A model generated the notes under the pieces. It ran no database searches and was not told the DNA's origin. It worked only from the letters and a program-made list of their open reading frames with translations. The position numbers were made by a program, and so were the translations under genes. A DNA stretch of 64,000 bases from Rhea pennata (lineage: Eukaryota; Chordata; Aves; Rheiformes; Rheidae). Position 1 is the first letter of the stretch. Every line of letters starts with the position of its first letter. Positions 12,501 through 32,698 of this stretch are shown one piece after another. Location: NCBI RefSeq assembly GCF_028389875.1, contig NW_026907675.1, forward strand, positions 5,022,001 to 5,086,000, in the 5' to 3' direction.

Positions 12501-15500
12501 TTGGTCTCACTGCTTTCGTATGTCTACTACTGAATACAGTTTAGGTTCTTCTTTGCTCTTTCTGAACTTTAAAAAGTGGTATCCTATCCTTCTTTATGGA
12601 ATACAGAGGTTTTATCACTGCATCCTGGCCTATGTACATGCCACATGCTGGGGTTTTCCTCATCTTTACTCGAAAGAACTCCCATACCTTTGCAGTTCAA
12701 CTGCTAACAAGACGGTTCTGGTTTGGTTTAGAGGAAACTCACTCTTCCCGTTCAAGTGCCATCTTTTCCCAGAGTCTCCTAATTTCAAATAAATCTAAAC
12801 CTCTTTCCCCTAAGGGGTTGGAAACCAAACAAGTATCTTTGCTCATATAAAACTGGGCACATTTCTGAGAAAGCTACTCGAGAGGGTCTTTCGTTTTAGC
12901 GTCTTACTAACTTGTTTCATTTTGAGCTCCCATGCCTCTATCTGTGCCATTGGTACACAGACCAGTCAGCTACCACTCAGCACTCCTTAAAGGATGAGGA
13001 AGGAAAACGAGCACCTGGAAGGGTTACCTGAGTCTCATACACTCCCTCAGCGTCTGGAGCAGACAGGTCTGCATTGATTTCATTGATGTGCTCTTGGTAC
13101 GCGTCTTCAGGGACTGAGTAGTCGTAGAGATTGTAAACCAAGTTTGAGCGGGGCAAGATCCAGTTCACCTGCCAGGAAAACAGACACACTCAGCAGGGCA
13201 CCTTGCTTCAGGCCGTGCTCCTCCCAACAGCAGGGGAATCTTAAAGGGCAGCAAGGAGTTGTAGTTTGAGCCTGCCTTATGTTTCCAGAAACATGCTGAC
13301 TCAGGAAGCAATCTAGCTGCCGGTGCTGGTCATTCCTAAGACAGTTAGCGGGATTTATGCTTTGTCCACATTGCAGTAACTGTCAACCTGCTTTCTGGTC
13401 AGGCTGAGATTAGCAGCAGGCAAAAGGGACTGCATTAAGGCGCATTAGCAGGGCTGGACAGGGAAGTCTTGTGAGGCAAACTGCCTGTAACATCTGTCTG
13501 CAGTGGCTAGAGCAACTTGTATGTATTCAACCAGCTGTCTTCCCCTGTAGAAGCAGCAGGGTCAGAAACATGACCCCCACCTTCCTGTAAACAGCTCCCT
13601 CCTCTGGTTTTGCAACGCGCTGATTGACATAGAACACTCTTGGGATGCTCAGTCTGATACAGTGCAGGTCGCTTCTGATCACTGCCCACAGCCTCAACCA
13701 GCCAGCCTGGCTGCTCTCAGCAATCTGCAGGACAGGGTGATTTAAGTTAGCTTTGCTGGAGAGATGCAACCCATTCTTAGCTCTTACATACACGCCATGG
13801 AGCACTTCTGGGATCTTCAAAGGCTCTACTACCTATGTCTTCGTTCTCCAAATAAGGAGCAACTGGTGACCACAAAGACAGCAGTGGACCCAAAGATTCA
13901 TTGCTCTCAGCTCTGGCATCTCCACATCCTGCTATTGTCCTACAGGTACGGTGAAAAAAACTGTTCTGCCAGAGGAAACGTCAGAGCATGAATGAAGACA
14001 GCTCTGACTGATCTGCAGGCAGCACGTTGCATTGTGCTTCTGAAGGGAAGAGGACACCTGGTAAAGGCTCAAACACATCTCTTAGCTTTGGGCTAGCATT
14101 AGCTAACAAATTCATGCCATTGTCTGACTTTAGCCAAAGCATTTGGACATGCTGGATTAGGTGTCCCATCTCCAGCTCATGGTTACACACAGAGTCAAAG
14201 GCTGCATGTGACCTTAAACCAAACAAGACTTTTCTGGAAGATGAGAAGTGTCACAACAAGAGGCTGGGTCTCAGATAGCAGAGGCAACCAAGCATAACAA
14301 GAAATTAAGAAAATGCTTGGATTGTACCATCAACTTCTTCATGCTCGCATTGACTAAATCTAGGATTCAAGGCACACTTGCCCAGCTCCTCAGCTGAGCT
14401 TGCCCCACACAGGGTCTACATAGAAGTCCCAGATTTGCAATCAAGCACAATCACTTGAGGACCTCACTTCCTTACAAAGCTTCTCTGAGCCTGAGGCTAT
14501 GCAGTCCCACATGACCTTCAAGGAGGTAAAACTAAAGTAGGATTGAGGTTAGCTGTCCCTGAAGTTCAAGGTTTGACTACAGGTATTGCAAACATGAGGC
14601 ACAGGGCACTGAACAGGCCTCTGTGAGGGGTTAAGAGTGGGCCTGCCTTGCTGCCTGGTACCTGCACAATCTGCCAGGGCAAGTCCAGGATGCCGTGTGC
14701 CGTCCTGTACACGTAGCTGCTCAGTCCTTTGGAGAGGGTATCACAGATTATGCCTCCGCCTGTCATCACTCCACCATCCTCCAGGCGCCGCTTCTTCCGA
14801 TGCTCCTGGTGCTGCCAAGCCTGCAGCTCCCATTTCTTCTTGTGGTAGCACAGCCAGACCAGATGTTCTTCCTAATCAGAGAGAGAGTACATGAACAGGA
14901 ACCACAGAAATTAGCACGCATCTCCTACACATGAGGATCAAGCAACATAAAGCCGAGCCCTTCCACCTTCAGATCCTGATCATGTTACTGGCATAGCTGT
15001 GAAGTTGCCATTGGCCTGACTTTCTCTGCTAGTGGGACTCTCCCGGTAACATTTCCCTTTGTAGTTTTCAGTCATAGAAGCACAGAGGGTTTCAATAAAC
15101 ATGCAGCTTGCTACGCCCTGTTCCCTAGCTAGCTAGGCAGATGATCATACTCCTAGGATGTTTCCTGGATTCCTCCTGCCCAGTCTACTTCACTTACCTT
15201 AGTAGTCCCATGGCAGCAGGTGGGTCCAGGATCTCTCGCCAGGACTGCGACAGTTCCAGATACTGGAACATCTGCTGGCTTTCCTCTGCCGTACAGACCC
15301 GCTTCTGTTTATTTGCAACTGGAACCAACGGCTGAAGGGGCTTAGCAGCCCCCAAATCCTCTACGTCTCCAATCTGGGAGCTCGGTGTTCCCCCCTGGTG
15401 CTGGTTAGCAAGGACCTGAGAGAAACGACAGCAGGAAGTTTTGGGTGCTGAGGACACAGTATCAGCAAGAGAGGCCCACCAGCACAGCCAGCTCCTTTCT

Positions 15501-15651
15501 CTCACTCTTATTACCTGTCTCTTGCCTTCAGAAGTGAAGAGCTCATTCATTTTCTTTTGTCTGTGCACTCCCCGGAGTCTTCTAGCTTGCGAGACATGGA
15601 ACAGTTCTCTGAGATCAGCTCAAACAGCTCTCAGTCAGGCATGTTGGCAGC
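9570..15651 (-). pseudogene. POLE: POLE middle block: inactive polymerase-like half
   Basis: Exons: 15651-15515 (fused, see findings), 15415-15198, 14871-14662 (WLCYHKKKWELQAW, HGILDLPWQIVQ), 13724-13581 ([20 protein letters not shown]), 13168-13028 ([19 protein letters not shown]), 12355-12202, 12109-12003 ([18 protein letters not shown]), 11737-11561 ([19 protein letters not shown]), 11112-10889 ([20 protein letters not shown]), 10680-10459 ([20 protein letters not shown]) and 9696-~9570 ([18 protein letters not shown]). This half corresponds to the degenerate polymerase module known in Pol epsilon. The 12355-12202 exon reads VPLLF then stop then ALIQLGCVC, and later SLAQFT then stop then LEPG. 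An extra T near 10631 shifts frame after DDMSTF. After QQASLE at about 9570 the next roughly 120 codons expected from human are absent. Confidence 0.92.
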
Positions 15652-16452
15652 CTGAAAAAAGGAACAAGGGGAAAAAAATCACCATCAGGAACCTAATGAT
15701 CAAACCTCGTTGCTATTATATACATGGAACATTTAAACCGATTGATATGGCTGTCTTTATGAGGAGTTTGTGAGCAATCTCTGCTCCAGTTGCCAACACG
15801 ACCTATGGAACATAGAGATCATGGACATGAGGTCTGCATCAAAACTCCTGCTGTGAATGCAACACTTTGAAATGATGTTGTACGGCAAACTCTTAGTGGG
15901 CCCAGCTCTGTAGTGCCAGATGCAAAATACAAAGGGGAAGTGCTCCCAATAAACTCCCAAGCAGAGCAGTCGCTCCGGCTTTTCATCTCTCCTGCTCCCC
16001 GGTTTGAGGCTCTGTTTTCTGGCATTGTCTCTGCTCTTGCTGGTTATTTTAAAGCTAATCTCTTCTGGCCTCCTCAGAAAAGATTCTGCAGGCAAATGGT
16101 TCTGCCATCCTCTGTCTCAGTGAGTGGCTCTAGAGAAAGTCCTTGGTGCAAGAGGGCCACCACGCTACCTCTGTGAAAGAGGTGACTGGAGGACAACGCT
16201 TACCCACAATTAAGCGGTAACAGCTGACAAAAGTGCTGTAACAAGGTCTGGTGCTAAAAGACCCTAAAGAGCAGCCCTAGAGAATCAAAGAGGCAGAAAT
16301 TACATACAAACAGCCATCAGAGGCACAATGGACCAACCATTCTCCACAAAGTCCATCCTCCCTACAGTGTTAGGGTAGCTTTGACCTTCTCTGGCCCCAA
16401 CCTGGCAAGACAAACATGCAGGGGATGCATATCCTGCAAACCCTACACTCAC

Positions 16453-22959
<6,507 letters not shown>

Positions 22960-24831
22960 CTGCAGGGAGATGTAAAAAAGTAAAATTCAAACAAGAAGGA
23001 ATTAATGATGCAGTCACATACGCACTATATTTGGTCCTTTACTTCCGACATGCACAGAGACACCTGCCACTGATTCTGGGGAACAGAGGAAGAGTATGAA
23101 AAACTAAAGGAATAGGATTAAGAAGAGTGGCAGCGGCGAATCTTCTTTAGCCACCAATCTTTAAGGTTTTCTTTTGGACCTCCAAGGTAGGTTTCATCTA
23201 CACTGCAAATGTCTACAGATAAGTTTCTCCTGTCTCTCTCCATGGAGTATAAAATGAGTCTAAACAGGCATCTTTAACATGTGTTGTCTCACCAGACATA
23301 TTCAGGATGAGAAAAATCAGCCTTGCCTCCAGCCTATGCCAGTTCTTTATTAATATGGGAAATAAGGCACAGATGGACATGGGGCAGAACTCAAAGCTGA
23401 AGAAAGTTGTTATACAACACCAATATGTGTGCACAGGACCCAGGCTTGCCTAAAGAAATGTGCTGCAACTCCACCCTCACAGTTCTGCTCTCCTTGGAAA
23501 GCCCAGTCATGCCTCTGGCCCTGCAGGCTGAGGCAGGACAACAGACCTCCTGGAAGTTGGTGACTTGATCCAACGGCAAACCTTCTTCCTCTTCGACAGC
23601 ATGCCGGAGCGTCTTCTCCACATGCTGCATCAGGAAGTTAAAGGCAGCAGGATTCTGCAAGGATACAGGAATGATACCGAGACCTCTTCTAGCCCTGACA
23701 CCCATCCTCACACACTGCCCAGGGAAGGGGGGCAGGGGGTGACAGCTTCTGCAAGATTATCCATGCTCCAGCGTAGCTTCGGCGATCTTTGAAAACAGGC
23801 TCACTACTTAGCAGAGCATGTCTCAGTATGGGTAGAGAGCAATTCATCTCATCTGAAGGGCAGATGGCTGAAACAGGTCAGCTGAATGGCATCTTGAAAT
23901 GCCCCTTCGTTCACTGATCAGCTCCAATGTGAGCAGGCAGATAATGTTGGCCAATTAGCTGGCCTGACCTCCACAGCCAACTTGAGAGCTCTCTAGAACT
24001 GAAGGACGGTGGCTTTCTGCTAAGAACCCTACAACTCACAAAAGTCTACACCACTCGCACTAAGGCAAAACACAAAGCAGAGAAGAGATGGTGGCTGCTC
24101 CCCGGCCCTTGGAGTTCTCCTGCAAAGGAGGCTATATAGGGCAGCTAACAAGAAGAGAAGATTGCATGCATGTTCCAGAGTGCTACACTTATGGGGCTGA
24201 CCTAGCAGTCAGCTGCTCACACATCTAAGGCTCTAAGGGGCCAAGGATTTAGATTTAAGGTCCTTCTAAATTCACAGTGCACGTTCCCTTAAGATCATTC
24301 ACGAGATTAAGGCCACTAAAATAAGCAGCACTGAGGTGTGGTGTATCACACAGCAAAGAGAGAAGCTGCCTCTAAAACTTACAATCTAGACAGTAGCACC
24401 AACCAGAAACAGGTAAAAGAGGCCAAAAGAAGCTTGGCTTGAGTGGGAGAAGGACAAAGATATAATCCTGATGAGACAAAAACAGAGTCATCTCTGCCAA
24501 CAACCACTCGCTCAAAGAAAACCAAAAACCAAAAAAAACCCCTCAACCAACCAATAAACAAAGTAAACAAACCCACACAAAAGCAATGAACCACTCTCCT
24601 TGCTGTAACACTGTCTTTACCCAATAGCCAGTCTGAGGTCATGAAGAGCAACTTCTCCAACCCTTCCCACCTAAACTCTAAGCAGGTTCATACACTCAAG
24701 CCATAAATTAGGTATCAGTTTTATAACAGGTATTGCTATTGGGTATCCGCCAAAAGAACAGAGGATGGTAATTCCAGTTGGAGGGTTATTCCCTACTGCC
24801 ATGCTCTCCAGAAAGAAGAGAAAGAGCATCA

Positions 24832-25158
<327 letters not shown>

Positions 25159-25420
25159 TTAGGCTGGCCTTATCACCACATCATTGAACTTAAACGTCTG
25201 ATTTGGTGCCCAACATGATGTGTTTATTCAGGCAGTATTGAAGCCCAAGGCAAGAAGGAGCACAGTAAGGAAACAAAACCAACTCCTTCACTTAGGCTAC
25301 CCATAACTGGTCTATGGAAAAACAGCTATGACTGCTGTACTGCAGAAAGGAAGCGCATTTGGAGACTACTTTCCCTCCTTTCCTTGGGAAAAACTATCCA
25401 AACTGTAGAAATTAGTTCTA

Positions 25421-25639
<219 letters not shown>

Positions 25640-26750
25640 TCACATTTAATACAGCAGTTAACACGTACAACGGGAAACAATGAAAGGTTGAAATCAGCAG
25701 GAAGATGCAAAAGGTATATTTCTGCATACAAACATCCCAGCATGTAAAGAGTTATCAGTTGGCTTAAGACGACATTCTGCTTTAACCTGAATTACATAAG
25801 CCAGCTCCGAATTAGCAGAAATGGGGAAGATGAGCTCACTGCCACATATCCGCACAGATGCCACTCCGGAGCGGTCAGGAGGCCACTCTTGGCCTACAGA
25901 GATCTCCAGGGCTTTGGCAGAAACCTCATTAAGGTGTCTCCTGGACACTAGCAAAGTACTGCTCCGTTGCAATGCCCCGAGTACTACCGTTTTGCAGAAG
26001 TGTAAATAACACAAATATACAGTGCAACGCCAATGCCAGAAACACATCAAGGAAATTCTATTCTTCCCTAAGCTTAAGTTCTTTCAGGTGTCTGAAATTC
26101 AGCAAGATACACTGACAACTTCTCAAAGACACTGCATTAACTTAAAGGATTTCACAAAGCTCTAACTCAAAGGTTCACTAATACTGCAGATGCCCAGAGA
26201 TACAGCACCGGGTGGGAATACCTGAGGCTCCTCTGTAGCCGTCCGGCACATCTCTTCAGGGTCCGGCTCCACTGCATCATAACCCAGTTTTGCTTTCGCT
26301 GCTGCTTTCAGGTTGTGACTTCCCACTGGCAGGTAACTCTCTCTCTTCACCCACCTAGACAGAATAATGAAAATGCCAGTCTACGAAGAGACAGCCCTGC
26401 ACTTCAGAAAGGGCTGCTACGTACAAAAAGATCTGCATTACTCTAACAGGGAAAGGTGAGAGCAGAACATCCAAGTGCAGTGGAATAAGAAGCTGCACAG
26501 CTTTAGACAGTCTGCATATCTACCCATGCTCTTAAATTCTGACTCGTACAAATTCTGCTATTCAAATCATTTCTATTGCTCAGATTTTTCCCAACCCTCA
26601 TACTTCAGAGACTTCAAAGATAAACGTTTTAACACAGGAGGAGGTATCAGCAGGACTGCAAAGAGAGGCAGTTGTTTTCCAGAGTCTGGACACTGGTCCA
26701 ATGTGAAAAAACATTCAAGTCACAACTGCCAAGACAGACAGCCCTCTCCT

Positions 26751-26752
<2 letters not shown>

Positions 26753-26782
<30 letters not shown>
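26753..26782. repeat. (CA)n microsatellite in POLE intron
   Basis: An uninterrupted CA run of about 15 units between the 27310-27191 and 26354-26222 exons. Confidence 0.95.
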
Positions 26783-26785
<3 letters not shown>

Positions 26786-27755
26786 CACGCACCCTTTCTT
26801 TTCCTCTCTGTGCTAGGCAGGCTGTTGGGTTAGAATATGGCCCTGTGCCCACTACAACGGTTTGGTCTTATCCTGTCCTTTTACCTGCTGTCCAGGACAG
26901 TTCTCAAACTCCCAATGACAGCCACCAGCAGACTGTATAAACACAGTTAGTCGTTCAGGCTAGTGTGGGCAAGACGTAACTTCTGTACATAATGGCACAC
27001 AACGGAGTACCGAGTAGAAGCAGCACAACCAAAGATGGGGGTGCTAGTCCTTTCCTAGTAAGATGTAACTCATGATAGCAGTGCACAGAGATGGAAAAGG
27101 GACAGTATTCAAATACATCAACTGTAGGCATTTTATACAAATTTAACAGATAAAGATGCAGTTATACGGTACAGACGCAGCATTCGGTACCTCAGACAAT
27201 CCATGTGGATGCACTGCGGGGCTTTGTACTCTCCCTGGCTGCCCTTCTGAAATCCAATCTCCTGATACATATTAATTCCATGAGCTGCTGCTCTTGCTTC
27301 CACAAAAGGCCTGAGGAGAGAGACAATGCAGAAGAGAAGAAACAAAGCAGTCCCTTTCCTCCACCCCATCCCCATCCCAAGGGTTTCAGAACTGCTTTCT
27401 TGTAAGCTACTTAATGAGGAATTTTTCTTGTGAATTCTCCTTTGCTCCAGACCTTAGCCGTGACAGCTGGCCACAGGGAAAACTCCCTGTAGGGCAGAGC
27501 TACTGCAAGAAGGAAGCTGCTTGCTTACATCCCATACAGGAGGCAGAACATTATGATCGAGTTTCCCTCGCTCCCCAAAGGCTTGGCTGCTCTGGTCTCC
27601 CTATTGTTCTGCAGTTCTCCTTTGACACTTTGCCTGTTCTCCAGTTACTGAGGTCATCCGTGTACAAACATTGCCAAATCAACAACAATCTAGAAGTAGC
27701 TCAGCAATCCCAGGACCAACTGATGAGACTCTATAGAAGTTCGTATTTCAAAGCC

Positions 27756-27804
27756 AATAAACATAGCTCTGCTCAGGGAAAAAAAAAAAAAAAAAAAAAA
27801 AAAA
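27756..27804 (+). repeat. AATAAA plus 26-nt poly(A) tract inside POLE intron
   Basis: AATAAA at 27756-27761 is followed 17 nt later by an A-run at 27779-27804, on the strand opposite POLE. This is the signature of a retroposed transcript 3' end. The preceding 27414-27755 has no family I recognise and no target-site duplication that I can define. Confidence 0.5.
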
Positions 27805-30477
27805 GTTCTGAATTCCACCTCCCCCTCTTTGACAGTCCTCTGCAGGCTGGCAATCCAAGACTCAGCCCAGCACTCCAGATAAAGAGCACATAATCAGGAT
27901 GTAAACAGGTTCCCAAACTGGTTGGATAGTCTGCGTAGATAAGAACACATGTGGCCGCTATGTGACCTCCAGACAAAGGACATACAGGCTGGTACCCAAT
28001 CTCACCTCATGGCCTAGACAACATTTCCTTTTAGAAACCAGGCTAGTTTTCATTCCTGATCTTACCAGTCAAAGAAGTCTCCATCGTATGTGACAATGAT
28101 AGTAGGTTTGGTCTCCTGGACATGTTCAAACCGCCTCTGCATTAAATGAGCCTAGTATGCAACAGAGGATTAAAAAAGAACCCAAAACAAAAAACATCTC
28201 CCCCACAAACACAAACACTCAGCAAATTCACCTCCTGCAGGCAGGCACTGGATATAATACAACTGATGCAGTCCTTCCCCTCTGCTCTTGACCTAGCTAG
28301 AACCTGATCTGCCTCATCGTCACACCATGAAATGAAAGCACCACCAGCACCGTGACTGTCCGCTGTGCTCCCCAAAGATACACTCTATTGGGTGATAAGC
28401 TCTCTTTGGCCTACAAGAGACCAAGGCAGATAAAAAGCAGCCTGATTTCCCAAGTAGAACCTACTTACCTCATCTGGTTCATTAGACACAGGATGGACCC
28501 TCACACTCCGGCTTCGGAGTCCTCAATATCCTCACAGACAATCTCCTTGTTTGTGATCAGATAGCCCTAGAGAGTTGACAAAGGAAGAGTTACTGAGGAC
28601 TCAGATCCCTGCTACACCAGGGACAGGTTCCTGAACAACCGGAACACACTGCCTAAAGGATGAAATAGTCTTCCATCGATGCGATAATCCTTGCACAGCT
28701 TGATAGGTAGAGCTTTTGTCAAGTGGGAACAGCTCTTTGGAGGTCACCTTCTGAACAATTGCTTACAATCACCTAAAGGGTGCCAAAAGGGAGACAACTT
28801 AAGGACTATACTCTCCAAATTACTACTGCCCCTCAAAGGGGCACCAGTAGCCTTACCTGGGTTCTCCAACATACAAAACGAGGAAATCCTTATGCATCAT
28901 TCAGACTAGACTTCAATTTTATTTCCACAGCCATTACATATAGACCAAGCAACTAGCAACAAAGCAAGCCAGGGACCAGACCGCCAAAGGTGACATGCTC
29001 GTTTGCTGTCTAGCATTTTGCTCCAAAGCATGAAGAAAAGAACTGTTGTTCCATTACCTGCCCATCAACCACGTAGGAGATCATCATGATCCAGTCTGCC
29101 TCTGCATCAGGAAACTTCAAAGGGAGTTTGGTAGTTTCAATGTCAAAGGCGAGAACAACCGGATCCTGAATATGACCAAATACATTAAACTCAAATCAGC
29201 TTTAGAGTATGATTTAACGAGCAGTTCTCATTAGATTAACAACTAATTTACCTAAGTAGGTTTATGCACATCTCAGACCCAGCAGGCTTGACTGTAGGAG
29301 ACAAGGTAGCAACAGTGGTACCCACTGATAACCAAACAGCAAAATTCATTAACAGGAGAGAACGGAATAACAAAAGCTTCTCTTTAATGCAACAACCCCC
29401 TTCGAGAAAGAGAGTCAGCAGGATTGACAGCACGTGAGGAAACATTGCGCAGGCAAAAAACACTTATTACCTCTATGCCTTTATAATAAAGGTTTCTTAT
29501 GGCATTGGATTTATAAAGCATAACAACGAGTTTAAGAATAGTTGGGCACCCCAGGAATCACCTGGAACAAATGATGTACACCTCTCAGTTGGGCAGGAAG
29601 TGCTCACTTCACTAGATTCTTCTTCCTTTGAAATGGTTCAACTGAAATCAGGCATCAGGTGTAGGAAACCAAAGAGAAAATTGGAATTCTCATTTGTACT
29701 TTTTAGTCTGTGTGACTAGGGGAATCCTAAGAAGCCCATGGGCCAACCATCCTAAGGAGACCTCTTTCCTTGACAGCATAGACGTATAGACATCGCTCGC
29801 CTGGTCTCGCTCTCTGTTTCTCCTCACAGCAAGAGAGATCTCTTTCCGCACCTTCACCAAGTCCTCCACCACGTGGAAGGATAACTTAATGTAGTTCTGC
29901 TTAAGATCCACCAAGTGAGTTGGCTACAAAGCAACAAGACAGTGCCAGCTAAGGGTGGAAAAGAGTAATGAGGGAAAGGGGAAGACTGCTAACAGTAAGA
30001 AAGCGTTGGGAAGGCAAATTATACTGGCACACGTGGAAGAACTGGCCAAAGAAGAGGTAGTAATTGGATGGAAAGACTAGGAGTGAGAAGAGATGCTAGC
30101 AAGCACGTAAGACACGCTGTGAAGAACATGTGAGCTATGCCAGTTCACACCAAGGGCCATCTTGTCTTGTTGTCTGTTTCCAAGCGCAATCACCAGTACA
30201 CACCCAAGAAAGAGTAAATGTATAGTATCCCCCTCTGCCACAACACTCTTAATCTCCAACCATTTCTAGCTCAGGAAGTTTCTTGAGCATCCTGTGAAAA
30301 AGACTATGTGCTGGAGCAGAACATATATTTTATTTACTATTACTATAAGAAGTAATTACTATCAATAAGCAATAATTAGCCTATACATGATATGCAATGC
30401 AAACAGTGCTTGAAGATTAAAGGTAAGCATACTGCTTCCCTTTACTGCTTAGCCCCTTTCTACTCCACTTGAGCTCG

Positions 30478-30478
30478 A

Positions 30479-30510
<32 letters not shown>
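30478..30510. repeat. (GAAA)n microsatellite
   Basis: About eight perfect tetranucleotide units in a POLE intron, close to the 30642-30550 exon. Confidence 0.95.
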
Positions 30511-30511
<1 letters not shown>

Positions 30512-31759
30512 TAGTTATTCAATAGTACAGCAGGCAGAGGAATACTGACCAGATCCAAATCTTCTTTGGGGACAGTTTCCAGCTTTGAAATGTTCCCTTG
30601 AAACTTCTTGGAGAGGAAGGATGACACTTCTCGTTCGCAGCCCTGCAAAGAAACTGGAGAATGAGCAACAAAGCCAGACACTTCTCCAGAGGAGAAGACA
30701 AGCTCACAAGAGGTTCTGGCACTAGTGTCCTCAATTGTGAGGGGAGGACACGAGGCTGTCCTGAAATCCTGGCCATCTGGAAATCTGTTCCTTCACACTG
30801 GGGCTCTCTTTGATCGTCAATTCACAGCACCGTCAGAACAAACCCAGTTTTGCAGCACGAGCAGGATCAAGACGAGATGAGAGGGGAAATTTACCCCTGT
30901 TTGGGCTTAGAAGAAGTGAAATAGGCTCCAGAGATCAATTTTAGGACAAAAAAAGAACAGGAAAAATATGACAGCTCCTTGAAGGGATAATTCATCACAT
31001 AACAAACCAACTTCCCTCTAAGAAACCTTAGTGGAGCCACCATACTGATACAGCTGCTTCCCATCTCAGGTCTTCTCTAACAGCTCTGACAAAACCACCA
31101 ACAGAAGCACTGGAGCTGTATTTTTCTCCTACCAACCCAAGAAGATGGTCGGTCACAAGGCCTCTCAGCTGACTGGGGGACCCTTCAAGTCAAACCTGCC
31201 CTTGTCTCTGGGACCTCGGCCACTAGTTTACTCAAGACCCCGCTTGCCAGTGCGCAGCTTCCAAGTCCATACTCGCCTTCTGGGTAGCGATGTAGAAATA
31301 CGGCTCATAGGGCAGGGCCACCCAGGAGAAATCAAAACCGGTGAACATTGCGCGACCCCGCAGCCAAGGTGAGAAACCAACCCAACGGTTCCCAACGGAA
31401 GCAACGGGCACCGCGCTGCCCTTGCTGCGCGTTGCTGGCATTTGTGCGCCACACACACATCCCTGCATCTCTGCAGCACCCACATTGGCCCCCAAGGGTC
31501 CCAGGTGGACCCAGCGTAGGGCAGACAGCGCTGCTGCCTTGTGGGTGATGCCTGGGGCCCAGAACAGCCAAACCGGTGGGGGCAGGCAGGACACCCAGCC
31601 CGGGCACCAGCGCTGCACTGGAGGAACGGGATGCACCTCGAAGCAGCTCCATCCTCCGGGATGAAGTAGTCCACAGCGCTCACCAGCCGCCGGTCCTCGC
31701 CCAGCACCTCCGTCTGCACATGCACATGGCCTGTTACGACACACGACCCCCCCCCGCCC

Positions 31760-32045
31760 CCTCCCACCCCAGTCCTACCGGGTGCCTGTCGGTGACACCT
31801 CCCCTGCCCCAGTCCTACTGGGTGTCTATTGGTGACACCTCCCCTCACACCCAGGTCCTACCGGGTGCCTGTCGGAGACATCTCCCCCTCCCGTCGGTGA
31901 CATTCGCCCCCCGTCCTACAAGGTGCATGTCGGTGACCCCCCCATCGTTGTCCCCCCTAGTCCTACCAGGTGCCTGTGGGTGACACCCCCCGCCGGTGAC
32001 ATCCCCCCCCCGGCCCAGTCCTACCAGGTGCATGTTGATGAGCCA
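31760..32045. repeat. Minisatellite built on the POLE exon 2 splice donor
   Basis: Six imperfect units carry the core tcctaccaggtgcatgt (as read on +) followed by a gtgacacccccc-like spacer. The unit nearest the gene (32019-32035) is the true exon 2 end and GT donor of POLE on the minus strand. The others repeat the exon-end-plus-donor motif into the intron. Unit spacing is irregular, at roughly 40-60 bp. The inverted arm at 50495-50618 carries two to three units of the same repeat. Confidence 0.85.
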
Positions 32046-32160
32046 GCCCGTGCGCTCGCCAGGCTCCGTGGGCCGCTCGAAGCCGAACAGTGTGTCCAGT
32101 CGCTCCGTGCGCTGCGAGCGCTCCAGGCGCTTGAGGGAGGACAGCGAGGAGCCATCGTCC

Positions 32161-32698
32161 CTGCAGGACGCCGGGCCGCCAGCCGCTGCCCAGTCCCCGC
32201 CGCGACCCACCACCCCCCCCCCCCACCTCCCGCTGCCGCCTGGCCCCAGTGCTCACTGCCCCCCCCAGCCGCCGCCGCCGCCGCCGCCGCCGCCGCCCGG
32301 CTCCGCGCCGCCCCGCAGCACCATCCCGCCGCGGCCGGAGCAGCCCCGCGCGCTGCCCCCACCTCCCGCGAGCGGGAAGCCTGCCAGCCCCGCCTCCCCA
32401 GGGAGAGCACCAATCAGAGAGCGGCACCGCAGCCAATGGTCGCTCTCTTCCTCGACCTCTGCCCCGCAGCACGGCGGCTGCGCTGGCCACGCCCCTCGCG
32501 GCACCTTCCCGGGCAGGCCCCGCCCCCGCCCCGGCTGCCGCTGCCGCGCACGCGCCTGCGCGGCGGCGCCCGGCGCGGCCCGACCCGGCCCGGCCCGGCC
32601 CGGCCCGGCCCGGCGCGGTGCGGCCTGTCGTGGGGCGGCGGCGCTGCGCGGGAAGCGGCTGCTGCTCCTGAAGCGGCGCCGTCGCAGGGGCAGTTGCG
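32161..32698 (-). promoter_or_regulatory. POLE: GC-rich POLE promoter and CpG-island region
   Basis: This stretch is extremely GC- and CpG-rich. It contains a GCC/GGC run that encodes the exon 1 glycines (32268-32300) and a GGCCC pentamer array (about 32577-32620). It reads as a TATA-less housekeeping promoter for POLE on the minus strand, cut off upstream by the LTR at 32699. No first exon of the usual neighbour PXMP2 is recognised here. Confidence 0.65.

Larger units (their letters stand above)
29769..32324 (-). pseudogene. POLE: POLE N-terminal exons (copy A)
   Basis: Exons: 32324-32257 (start, MVLRGGAEPG then a glycine run), 32160-32025 ([31 protein letters not shown]), 31713-31637 (EDRRLVSAVDYFIPEDG), 31321-31277 (VALPYEPYFYIATQK), 30642-30550 ([16 protein letters not shown]) and 29923-29769 ([20 protein letters not shown]). 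The ATG at 32324 is chosen because exon 1 splices in phase to QDDGSSLSS, matching human RDDG. The 31713-31637 exon appears to have lost one base near the expected DGSRF. The 31321 exon has GG where an acceptor AG is expected and a GC donor. After 29769 no GT donor is visible. The following human exons (DMREYDVPYHIRLS and neighbours) cannot be found before 29165. Confidence 0.9.

Noticed and set aside
32161-32698. First exon of PXMP2 sharing a bidirectional promoter with POLE
   Set aside because: No PXMP2-like N-terminus was found on the plus strand before the LTR.
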